Assembly: GCA_036346355.1 (NCBI GenBank)
Contig: CM070585.1
Span: 5,719,001 to 5,783,000, forward strand
Direction: 5' to 3'
DNA length: 64,000 nucleotides
From: Rhipidocladum racemiflorum
Lineage: Eukaryota; Streptophyta; Magnoliopsida; Poales; Poaceae
Part shown: positions 20,003-29,949 of the stretch, one piece after another
How positions within the stretch are numbered: position 1 is the stretch's first letter
How the letters are laid out: each line of letters starts with the position of its first letter
Position numbers and translations under genes: made by a program
The notes under the pieces: generated by a model
Told to the model about the DNA's origin: nothing
Seen by the model: the letters and a program-made list of their open reading frames with translations, nothing else
Database searches by the model: none

Positions 20003-23000
20003 ATGGGTAGGCAGATTCTATCGACCCTTCTGTTCTTAGCTCTGGCGGCGTGCAATGGCGCCCATGCAGCGTTCAACAGGCACAGTTTCCCAGAGGGCTT
20101 CGTCTTCGGCACCGGCTCCGCGGCCTATCAGGTTCGTGCACTCAAACCTTCGTCGCTCGTCGCTCGTCAGCAATGGCTTCTCGAATGCTTTACATTGCTG
20201 TACGCGGAGGAAACAGTAATAGCTAGTGCAAACCCCTGACTGACTGTTACATTACTGTCATGCAAACTGCTCTGTGAGCCGCTGTTGCAGTACGAAGGCG
20301 CCGCTAAGGAAGGTGGCCGAGGCCAGACGGTTTGGGACAAGTTTGCTCATACTCCAGGTTCCGATCGATCTATACCCCTACCCCCCCCCCCCCCACCCAC
20401 AGGCCACAACGGTGTACTTGCAGTGTGAAGTATATTAAGGGGGTGTTTGGCAGAGCTCCAGCTCCATCAAATTTTTAGAGTTGGTGGAGCGGGGTATTCC
20501 TAGTTTCACCAAATTCGTGGAGCTGGAGCTGTGGATATATTAAATGTTTAGGTGGGTCATCTCGTTTACATTTTAGAAAAAAATTATAAACTTAAGTCAC
20601 TTTATTTCAGTCTACAAGTTTCAGCTCTGAGGTGGAGCTGGAATCTAAAACTCTGCCAAACAGGCTAAATCTTCATCTTCGCATTGTAGAGTGCAGTGTG
20701 CGAAGTGTCAAGGACAGTACTAATTAAGCATCTCCGTCTGGTAAAGCTATTTTCTGGATGCAAGTCGTAGTACGTGGTGTCTTAGTCCTTGATTGCACTT
20801 ATTTTGTGGCTGTTCAACACGTGATCGACATTGGTGTGGATGCTGATGTGTTCTTTTCTAGCGGACACGTTAGCTAGTATATCGACAAGGACAGATCAAG
20901 CTACATAATTGCAAGGAGTCTGACAATTGTGTTCTTTGTCAACTCCGTTTGTTGGCTCTTTGAAAGAAGTTCGGTTTTGTCACATGTTTCACTCTGTTAT
21001 TGGTGGATTACTGCAGTATTCTACGCGAAGATATTGTTCAGTATCCCCCCCCCGGGGGGGGGGGGGTTATCTTTTGTATTTATTTAAGCACTCTATATCA
21101 TGTGATGCAACGACAGATGCAAGCCATGGAAATACTTAATTTTAGAAACTCTGAACTCCCAAGGAAGACAGTTTTTATTAGGTAACAGTGGCTATACGAG
21201 AGGTAAAAACTAAGAAATATATGCCCTGCAGGTAAGATTGCAGATGGTAGCAACGGAGATGTAGCGCTAGACTTCTATCATCGGTACAAGGTGATTTTTC
21301 CTTGTATACTGAACTACCATGGTCATGTGAAAATACAGAACATTTGAAATCTTTGAACTGAGTTCAATCCGGAATTACAGGAGGACTTGAACTTCGTGAA
21401 AGACATGAACATGGATGCCTTCCGGTTCTCCATTGCATGGAGCAGGATACTGCCAAGTAAGAGTTAATCTGAACACACAAAAGCGAGACAAAATTGTTTA
21501 GAGTGCAACCATTTTATCATCGTTATAATCTCTTTGGTGCTGAGGGCATGTAGCTATATATGATTTGTGAGCTTACTACCTGCAGATGGTTCCTTGAGTG
21601 GAGGAGTGAACAAAGAGGGGGTCACTTTTTACAACAACCTAATCAATGAGGTTATAGCTAAAGGTGCTGTTCTTGCACCTGTTTTCTTCGAAGTATCTTA
21701 GGGCACATATAGACACCAATTTTTCCACTAAAGGCAGCTATTTCTTCAACATGCATGGCAGGGTTGACGCCCTATGTCACAATTTTTCACTGGGACACAC
21801 CCCTGGCCCTGGAGGATAAATACGGAGGCTTCCTGAGTGAAAACATTGTGTAAGTTAGCCAAATTACAGTACCTCAATTTACCGTAGGAAAAAGTTAGAT
21901 AAATGACAGGTACCTCAATTCACCTTGAAACAAATGGATCTTGCACAGTTCAAGGGACTCGTCAGTTCATACCGCTCTTCAGATTTGTGTTGAATTAATT
22001 TGGTCGTGACCGTAATGTGAAGATCAGCAGCTAGTGCTAAAGCACGACTGTTCGACTGGATTCTTGAGCCAATTAAACGCGTGGATGCAGGAAGGACTAC
22101 CTGGACTTCGCCGACGTCTGCTTCAGGGAGTTCGGCGACCGGGTGAAGTTCTGGACCACGTTCAACGAGCCGTGGACGTACAGCACCTACGGCTACGGCG
22201 CCGGCGTGTTCGCGCCGGGCCGGTGCTCGCCGCACGTGTCCAAGTCCTGCGGCGCCGGCGACTCCAGCCGGGAGCCGTACATCGTCACGCATCACATCCT
22301 GCTCGCCCACGCCGGGGCCGTCCGCCTGTACCGCCAAAGGTACCAGGCCGCGCAGAAGGGCAAGATCGGCATCACCGTGGTGTGCCACTGGTACATCCCC
22401 TACAGCGACACGGCGGCCGACAGGGCCGCCGCGCAGCGCAGGATCGACTTCATGTACGGTTGGTACATGGACCCGATCGTGTTCGGCGACTACCCGTCGG
22501 AGATGAAGGGGTGGCTCAGCAACCGGCTGCCGTCGTTCACCCAGGAGCAGTCGGCGATGCTCAAGGGTTCCTACGACTTCGTCGGCGTCAACTACTACAC
22601 CACCTACTACGCCATCAGTGTGCCGCCGCCCAACGCGCTCGAGCTCTCCTACGAGGCCGACAACCGCGCCAACTACACGGGATTCCGTGACGGCAAGCCC
22701 ATCGGTCCACAGGTACACGCAGCCGCCTGCAGCATGCCAACCGATTAGCGTTTTGGATATCGGTGCAGTTAAATTTTTAAAATTTTAATTATTGATATCT
22801 TACTAAATACTTAAATACGATATATTAAAATCACATGCGTAGATTTGTATCGAAAAGGACTTTCATAATATTATAATATTATTAGGTTTTATACGTATGT
22901 TATAATAGAAATTAGTAGTAAAAGCTGGTTTTGGAGATTACGTCGATGTCTAAAACGGGTAACTATTTATGATCAGATAGAGTAATTACTTGCTTAACCC

Positions 23001-24134
23001 ATGTCTAGCTGTCAACTGGTTGATGCTTCTATGTACCGTACCTATCGCAGGCTTACACTCCCATACTTTTCATTTACCCGCCGGGCATCCGCGAGCTCCT
23101 GCTGTATACCAAGAGGAAGTACAACAACCCGGTCGTGTATGTCACGGAGAACGGTAAAAGCTCGCTAATTGATCCATCCCTATGTATCAATCTGCATGTC
23201 ATTGCACTTGCGACTTGTCAGTACCAGTTAACACAAATTGCATGCTACGAACGTGACTACGTCATGAGTACATCTGAAAGAACGAAGCTGTATGTTGGTT
23301 TTCTGTCGGACGCAGGTGTCGACGAGGGGAACAACAGCACCCTGCCGATCTCAGAGGCTCTGAAGGATGGCACCAGGGTGAACTACCACTACAAGCACCT
23401 CCTGTTCCTGAACCTCGCCATCAAGTACGTGCTACTCATCCGGAGCAGGGTTTATATCACCGAACCGAGCTCAAAAATCACTCTCCTCCTAGTATCGATT
23501 TTCGTCGAAAATTGATTGAAAATCGGTCGAAACCGAATGAAATTTAAGATAAAATTTTTGAACGTGGTGGTCAAATAGCCGCGAAGTAATTCGAAAATCG
23601 ACCGATTTACATCGAAAATTGGGGGAAAAAATCAAGAAAAATTTGTTTAATTTTTTTCTTAAATTTCATGGCAGATTTCAAAAAGTTATTAATACTAATT
23701 TTCGGGAACTTTTGAATAATTTTTTTCTTTCAAATTTCTATTTTTTTTAATTTGAATTTGATTTGAATCGATTTATCGATCGGTTCGGTTTATCGAGCCG
23801 GCTCGATACAATTAAAAATCGTGATTTTCATCAATATTTTAAACCCTAATCCGGAGCACGCGTCTCGATTCTCAAACCCTGCAGCTCCGATGCGTATACG
23901 TGAAATACAGGGTTGCTTCTCAGTTCTCACAGCTGCACCCGATCTCAATTTGTAAACTTGCCTGCCAGGGAGAAGGTGAACATCAAGGGATACTTCACGT
24001 GGACGTTCATGGACTGCTTCGAGTGGGGCGACGGCTACAAGGACCGCTTCGGCCTCATCTTCGTGGACCGCAACACGCTCAAGCGCTACCGCAAGGAGTC
24101 CAGCTACTGGATCGCCAACTTCCTCAAGAAATGA
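20003..24134 (+). CDS. GH1 beta-glucosidase, gene A (ten exons, 498 aa)
   Basis: A family-1 glycoside hydrolase that would cleave beta-glucosides by the retaining double-displacement mechanism. Exons: 20003-20131, 20291-20357, 21232-21290, 21381-21456, 21586-21663, 21762-21849, 22091-22712, 23051-23153, 23316-23424 and 23969-24134. All have GT-AG junctions and the phases join without a break. Residues 1 to about 22 form a signal peptide. AAYQYEG, FHWD, WTTFNEP (acid/base Glu192), YVTENG (nucleophile Glu406) and FEWGDGY are present, as is the conserved Cys pair in CSPHVSKSC. The start at 20003 aligns with gene B (MGRQ versus MGRR); an in-frame ATG at 19955 would add 16 residues. It is most like the chromosome-4 Os4BGlu group of rice as I recall it. 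Substrate cannot be told from sequence. Confidence 0.93.
20441..20665. mobile_element. hAT-type MITE in intron 2 of gene A
   Basis: The ends GGGTGTTTGGCAGAG and CTCTGCCAAACAGGC are inverted. The interior repeats AGCTCCAGCTCC and its complement. GTGTTTGG tips are typical of grass hAT MITEs. No exact 8-bp duplication was found. Confidence 0.6.
21045..21066. repeat. C9-G13 homopolymer palindrome in intron 2 of gene A
   Basis: Nine C bases are followed directly by thirteen G bases. The same intron has C14 at 20381-20394. Such runs are prone to slippage and to assembly error. Confidence 0.8.
22765..22935 (+). repeat. AT-rich MITE-like repeat in intron 7 of gene A
   Basis: Contains ATTATAATATTATTAGG and ACATGCGTAGATTTGTATCGAAAAGGAC. 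The reverse complement of the same family occurs at 30530-30690 in intron 3 of gene B, so the two genes acquired it independently. Confidence 0.6.
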
Positions 24135-24252
24135 TACGATTGACCCATGAGCAAGCTCGATTTCCTGCATAATTAGCTTTGCGGTGTGGTGACGGTGTGA
24201 TCAGTTCTGTTATTTTCTCCTATTGAGTGATTGTTGCACTTGCCTAGCCAAG

Positions 24253-24258
24253 AATAAA
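24253..24258 (+). terminator. Poly(A) signal of gene A
   Basis: AATAAA lies 119 bases after the stop codon. The stretch that follows (GCTATCGTTTGTCAAC) is also found downstream of gene B, so the 3' flank was duplicated with the gene. Confidence 0.6.
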
Positions 24259-24361
24259 GCTATAAATAAATGGGGCTATCGTTTGTCAACAACCATACAT
24301 AAGCTTCTTATTAAGTATCAGGTGATCTGATTCTCGCATTCATATCCTCGACCCTGTTGTA

Positions 24362-24510
24362 TTTTTTTTTTATAGATAATAAAAGATTATACCTCTTGAC
24401 ATCTGTATCGTAAGATGCACATAGCTAATCAATTATTACACAGTTATAGCCAATGAAAACATAAAACAAAAGGTCTCAATCTAGACATAGTTTGTTACTT
24501 AATCTCTATT
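24362..24510 (-). mobile_element. LINE 3' fragment downstream of gene A
   Basis: Read on the minus strand it has TAACTGTGTAATAATTGATTAG, GTGTGCATCTTACGATACAG and an A-rich tail (plus-strand T run at 24362-24371). This matches the 3' end of the LINE at 18974-19503. The 5' boundary is uncertain and may extend to about 24600. Confidence 0.65.
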
Positions 24511-24679
24511 CATGCGTAATGAAGAGATTTCTGATTGAATAACACCACATCATGGGTCTCCTAAAACTACAGCACATACCACAAACACAATCAATTAGGG
24601 CAAGTGTATAGTTTATGTGGAACGACATCGCGTACTCGTCCGTGTGGAACCACATGCTAGCGGATTCCAGAAGACCGAA

Positions 24680-25324
24680 CACTACTACAGAATCGCGCTT
24701 CACAAGCGGTTGAAAACCACCTCCAGAAGCGGTTTTACACCCGCTTCTAAGCAACCGTGAGTGATACCCCAAGGGGTATCACAAGCGGTTCTAGGAACCG
24801 CTTGTGGTGGTGCGACACCAAGTGGTAAAATGCGGTAATAATATCGTGGGAATGGGATTTGAACCCACGACCAGCACTCCATCCTCGTGACCCGCCTCAT
24901 CCATCTAGCCAACCCACCCACGCGTGCTCTCTGATAGAATAGGGCACACACTCCTTTTATTATTTCTAAAACTGGGTTTCTACAAGCGGTTCGTGACACG
25001 AACTCCTTCTGAAGGGGGTCTTTAGAAGCGGTTCGTGGCACGAACCCCTTCTAAAGCCCCCACCTTTAGAAGCGGTTCGTGACACGAACCCCTTCACCGC
25101 TTGTAAAGATCTTTTGAAGGGGTTCGTGTCACGAACCGCTTCTAAAGCTGGGTGTCATGAACCGCTTCTAAAGCTGGGGCTTTAGAAGGGGTTCGTACCA
25201 CGAATCGCTTCTAGAGATCCCCTCCGGCCTGTTGCCACAAACCGTTTCTGATGCGAGCATTACAACCGATTCGTACCAAACCGTTTCTAATAGACCGGTT
25301 GTGATGCCCGGTTTTGTAGTAGTG
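24680..25324. mobile_element. Non-autonomous CACTA element, 645 bp
   Basis: The left end is CACTACTACAGAATCGCG and the right end is GCCCGGTTTTGTAGTAGTG. The triplet GAA flanks both sides (24677-24679 and 25325-25327). Subterminal sequence is built from AGAAGCGGTTCGTGACACGAACC and its complement, unlike the GTGTCGGTT motif of the 12-kb element, so it belongs to a different CACTA family. It has no transposase. The matching position downstream of gene B (about 34410) reads GACCGAATCTGACG uninterrupted, which is the empty site. Confidence 0.93.
24842..24921 (-). other. tRNA-like sequence inside the 645-bp CACTA element
   Basis: On the minus strand GGCTAGATGGATGAGGC resembles an A box and GTGGGTTCAAATCCCAT is a well-formed T arm and B box. 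The ends CGTGGG and CCCACG could pair as an acceptor stem. The D arm and anticodon arm are poor, so it is not a normal tRNA gene. It is most likely tRNA-derived sequence carried by the element. Confidence 0.45.
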
Positions 25325-25327
25325 GAA

Positions 25328-26472
25328 TCTGACGCTCGGCCAGAGTATATCGAGCACCAGCGCTTGATTTTGCACCCAAAGTACAAAGCATGCGTGCTAT
25401 GTTATCCAACAAGTACGCATGTACTGCTTGATTTCGAGAAAAGTACAGAAAACTTGTGTACGCATAAGCGCTGCATGATCGCCGACTGCCTAGTGCCTAC
25501 CACGGTTTGGCGCAACCCGCACACGCTGAAGCTGCGTTTTTTCTGCGCAGCTGGGCTGCCATTGCCAACGGGGTATGGGGCTCGAACGGGAGAATCGCGT
25601 TTCACGTGCCGCGCAAGGTGGTGCGGAGCCTAGGTAAAGTTTTAAATTCCGTTTCAGGTTTTATCTCGGCACCCTTTAAAATCCGAAATTTTGATAAAAT
25701 CTCGTTTTTTACGAAATTCGAACGAAATACAAAAAGGAAAATTTGAATCCGGTAATTTTTGAACCGAAATTTCCAGATTTCGACTCAAAATACCGAAATT
25801 TCAGTCCAAAATGCTGAGATCTCGGCGTAATTTTAGGTACTGTCACCCTTTGAATTTTTTTAGAGTTTTTTTAATTTTGCCGGAATTATGATCTACCGAC
25901 TGTCCCACACGGAACGACGCGAAGAATCCAATCCGACCAAAATATGACCAAATCCGGTCAAGTTTTGTTCAAATCTTGGTCAAATTTATCGAGATTTCGG
26001 TCAAATATACCGAGATCTCGGCGAGATTTTATGTACTGTAGCAATTTGAATTTTTCTAGGGTTTTTCTTAATTTTGCCAGGATTATGAAATTCAGAAATT
26101 TATTTCGTTCGATTCGGAGCTTCGAAAATCACAAAACCTACTCCACTTGGCTGTAGCTATTTGGTTTGGCTATATTTCCCTCTGTCGCCAACTGGTTTAG
26201 CTACATTTCCTTTGTAGCTCGTTGGTTGAGCTACATTTCCTTTTTTCGTGGTATAATTTTGCAATTTCTGAAATTTTCTTTTTTCGTGGTATAATTTTGC
26301 AATTTTGAATAAAAAATGTATTATTAAAAAAATTCTAAATAATAAGCTTTATTGATGCTTGGCTGCCTCATTTAAAACTTTGCCAAGTAAAAATTCAACA
26401 CGAGAAGACCTTGGCACAAAAAAAGAGTACAACCTATAGCTCAGTGATACAGGAAAAAAGTAAAGATTACAA
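25328..26472. other. Intergenic DNA with low-complexity repeats
   Basis: 25330-25640 is mixed sequence without a recognised gene. 25640-26150 is a diffuse repeat rich in CGAAATTTC, ATCTCGG and GGTCAAAT. 26240-26320 has a direct repeat of TTTTTTCGTGGTATAATTTT. No coding sequence is recognised. Confidence 0.5.
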
Positions 26473-27577
26473 TTATTCTTCCTGATCAAGATAAAGATTT
26501 TTAAACGTTACCACCAGCTCAACATTTTCTGTAGTGTGTTGGGCTCGTTGTTCAGCTTGTTCCCAATCTTTCGCAGCGAGAAGTATTTCTACCATCTTAC
26601 TTGTCAGGTTTGTTCTTTTCTCCTCGATTATTCTTCTGGATAGACAGAAAGCGGACTCTGAAGAAATCGTAGAGACAGGAACTATTAACACATCCTGTGC
26701 TAATATGAAAAGTACCAGATATGTTATCTTGCGCTCATGCCACCACTACAGAATGCTAAAGCCCTTCTCTGGTCTTATTAGTTGACAGTGTCATTGTTGA
26801 GATAGGCGGCTAGCTCCTCATCACATGTTGTTGTGTTCGAAATTGATGTTGTTGTACTCGAACTCCTTGAGGTAGAGCCACTTGCACCCTAGGCAGTTTT
26901 CTTTTTTTCTGTTGTGGGTGGTGGTGGAGGTCGCCGTAGGCGAACTCCACTAAAATTCTGATCGTACTTAGTATAAGCTTCAGATAAGTTAGCACGAACA
27001 CGAGAAAAATAACTAGAATAATCAATGAATATTGCATCACTTAGAAGTGAGAGAACATTACCGAATCTTCAAATTTTAGCTATAGGATATAAAATAAATG
27101 CAATGCATATAACATAGGAATTTCTTTTCAATATTTCAAAATTTTAGTTTTAGCTCTACCATCATTTTTTGTGGTTATTTAAGTGAGTAGCAATTTCTAG
27201 AATATTATGCACAATTAAAGGAGAGGTTGAGAATTAAACTCCAGATAAAAGAACAAGTCGCATCATAAAATTTTTCCAAAAATGACAGCAAATAATTACC
27301 AACATAATAATGTTGCTCTGTGAGTAGCGGTTGACCATTCGGGGGTACGATAATTCGTATTAATAAAAACAGACTCCCGATGTATTGTGCCTTAACTCCC
27401 GATGTATTGTGTCTTGACCCTTGATCTTTTTGCCTCGTTGTTTGCCAATACAGTAGCACTTGTAAAGTCTGAGGATGGTATAGGTGCTGCAGCTTCTTCA
27501 GCTTGATAGGATGCAAGCTCTTTGGGTGATATCCCGAAATCAAAAGCTAGGAAAGACGGAAAATTCTGGTTTTCCAT
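26473..27577 (-). pseudogene. hAT transposase remnant
   Basis: The 3'-most minus-strand frame (26691-26473) reads IVPVSTISSESAFCLSRRIIEEKRTNL and VEILLAAKDWEQAE, which is the hAT C-terminal dimerisation domain. The frame at 27040-26810 and its neighbours carry degraded linker sequence that ends near CDEEL, as in the BED-finger transposases of grasses. Upstream frames to 27577 are plausible N-terminal remains. The reading frame is broken repeatedly and the catalytic core was not found, so it is dead. No inverted ends were identified. Confidence 0.7.
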
Positions 27578-27579
27578 TA

Positions 27580-28550
27580 AAAAAACTGCAAGAAATAATT
27601 ACGCTATTATTAATTTCATATAATTAAAAGAGAATCAATCGTACTACAGTTAATCTAGAGCCTGCTATAAACAATAAACTAAAAAAAAGCAAGTTGATTT
27701 GTCCTGTATCTGTACGCTTAGCTAATTGGCTACTAATCTCTATCTAAACAAATTCTTCAAGCGATAATATTGTGAAATTTTGCGTACTAAAATGCAAAAG
27801 GAGAATTGCCGCAAAACGTGCGGGCACAATACTAATAATTTTATGTTGGAGTGCAGTTTCTTTCTGAGATGAAAGATCGTGAAGTGATTTACAAGCAAAA
27901 CTATCGAATTTTTTTTTAAAAAAAATACATTTTAAAAACGATTTTACAACAAAAGTACCCAAAAAGATTTTATAAATATACACCAATTCAATTGGCGACA
28001 AAAGATCTATCGCCAAATGAATTATCAACCAGCCTTCTATCGCCAAATGAATTGACGACAAAAGCTTTAGCCTTATTAACCAAATAAATCCGGGATAAAA
28101 CAATTTGTCAGCCAATTCAATCAACGATAAAACATACATCTATCGTCATTTTATTTGGTGATAGAGCTGAAATAGTGACATATGTATTTTTTTTTCTAGG
28201 TATTATTTTTATAAAAATAAATAAAAAAATTCCCAAACAATCCCTCCTAAGCCAATTAGGAATATCTGAGTATTGACTGGACGAGGGAACGAGAAGTGGA
28301 AAGGACGGAGGGAGTGATTTTTTAATGGTAAAAAAATGGAGAGGAAGAGATTACAGTCTCCGTTTAGAAATGCAATGACCTTGCATTGTCTTATTAATAA
28401 AACGTGTATTTACCTGGGCTGTTTGGAATGACAAAAATTATTCATGTATTTTACAGATTCCTGTAAAAGAAAACATAGCTCCAACAAATTTCATATTGGA
28501 CCCTCCATTCCTTCATGCCAAACAAGACTGCCGTTCCATTATGTCTTTTT
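27580..28550. other. AT-rich intergenic DNA
   Basis: Around 27975-28150 the words GACAAAAG, TCGCCAAATGAATT and their complements recur, forming a small inverted-repeat patch. At 28420-28545 a GGCTGTTTGG start and a GCCAAACAAG end suggest a degraded hAT-type MITE. There is no gene. Confidence 0.45.
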
Positions 28551-28693
28551 GAGAGATGCTTCTATGCTCTCCCTCCTAATACAAGTTGCACAAATCTTGA
28601 AACAAACGAAGGGGTAAGTAATCCTCATCTACCTTTCATTCATGTTTTAATATTTGTGCAACTTTAAAAAGAAAGAACATAGAATCGCCTCTC
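28551..28693. mobile_element. 143-bp MITE upstream of the second glucosidase gene
   Basis: Same family and same length as 19672-19814 but in the opposite orientation. The ends are GAGAGATGCTTCTATGCTC and GAGAGGCGATTCTATGTTC read from the right. It lies about 1.26 kb before the gene B start. Confidence 0.7.
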
Positions 28694-29061
28694 TTTTTTT
28701 TTTTTAAAGAAACTCGTTGGTCTTTCCACATATAGATCAAGTGATCACTGACGTGCATATTTCAATCTCCACGTCCACGATATTCGAGTCAAATTTCCAT
28801 CTGTGTGGCGACATTATTACTATTATTTATTATTATTGTATTTAGTTTTCACGCATACATTAGTGCAAAACATACGCTACCGATCGACGGTTACAACTTA
28901 CAGGATTCCAGCTTCGTCACCCGCAGTTGAGAGCACTTCATGCCTGCAAACACATCAAATTAGGTCGCGAGTAGTATTCAGGAGACCGAGGACGAGATCA
29001 AGAATCCGACTGGGCGCAAATAAGAATGCCAGCGTGCGCCTCATGCTTCATTAAACAATTC

Positions 29062-29431
29062 AGGGCCTGTTTGGCAACAAGGTTTTGCAAAACCATGGTT
29101 TAGGAATTATCTTGGTATAAAAAACATGGTTTTACCAAACTCCATTGAAATCATAGTTTTTCTTGGAACTCCCAACTGTTTGGCTACAAAGTTTTTGGTT
29201 GATATTTTCAAAGTTTTTGAGTTGTTTTGGCACCATTGCTCAGAAAAATTTGCCCAAGACCAAAGTTTCCAAAACAGTGAAAAATCCATAGTTTTGTGAA
29301 AACCATGGTTTTTAAAACAGAGTTTTTGGAAGGGCTACCAAACACCTCTTGGTTTCTAAAACAGAGTTTTTCCTCTAAAACCATGGTTTTATCTCGAAAC
29401 TATGAAAAAACCTTGTTGCCAAACATGCCCT
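29062..29431. mobile_element. hAT-type MITE, 370 bp
   Basis: The ends AGGGCCTGTTTGGCAACAAGG and CCTTGTTGCCAAACATGCCCT are inverted with one difference. The interior is rich in AAAACCATGGTTTT. No exact 8-bp duplication was seen. Confidence 0.7.
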
Positions 29432-29835
29432 CAAGGTCGATTTCAGCCGCGTATTCTCGACAAGGTCTTCTAGATATATCCTAGCAGTGAGATCCCAATC
29501 ACCAAGGCTATCTGCCTCTGAATGCGGTACTCGTCTGGCATAAAACAAAAGGGTTTTGATAAGTTTCATCCGGATGTTTTTTTTAGTAACCATCATCCAA
29601 ATTCCTGGTCATTGGATTTGCTTTCAGATCAATGTACGGCCCCCCTGAATTCGAGGTGGGTTGATCCTACGGATGTATGTTTTGATCGTACGGTCTAAAG
29701 TTTGGATATTTTTTGAGACAAAAACATCCGGATGATGCCTATACACTCCCAAAACAAAATAGTTTTGGATAGGAGAGCCCGCCCGTGGGCGACGGACGGA
29801 CTGTGGCCTGCCTGCCCCTGCATCATCGCTCCCTC

Positions 29836-29843
29836 TATAAATA
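29836..29843 (+). promoter_or_regulatory. TATA box of the second glucosidase gene
   Basis: TATAAATA lies 114 bases before the ATG at 29950, leaving a leader of roughly 80 bases. Confidence 0.7.
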
Positions 29844-29949
29844 CGTACTCCTTGGAGCTGGAGTCGCAGCATGCGGTAGTTCAGCCTGATCAGCCACTAG
29901 CTAGGCTAGCTAGACCGGGAGCCATTCCGATCCCATCTCTGGAACGGCA

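Noticed and set aside
21915..22718. Long minus-strand and alternative-frame ORFs over exon 7 of gene A (also 32126-32791 over gene B)
   Set aside because: They are shadows of GC-rich GH1 exon 7. The GH1 frame carries TFNEP and splices cleanly to neighbouring exons.
26720..26780. CACTACAGAATGC resembling a CACTA end
   Set aside because: It lacks the CACTA repeat structure, and no partner end or 3-bp duplication was found; it lies in the hAT relic.
27744..28139. 131-codon minus-strand ORF
   Set aside because: The frame is produced by repeated ATCGCCAAATGAATT words and is Leu/Ile-rich low complexity; no domain.
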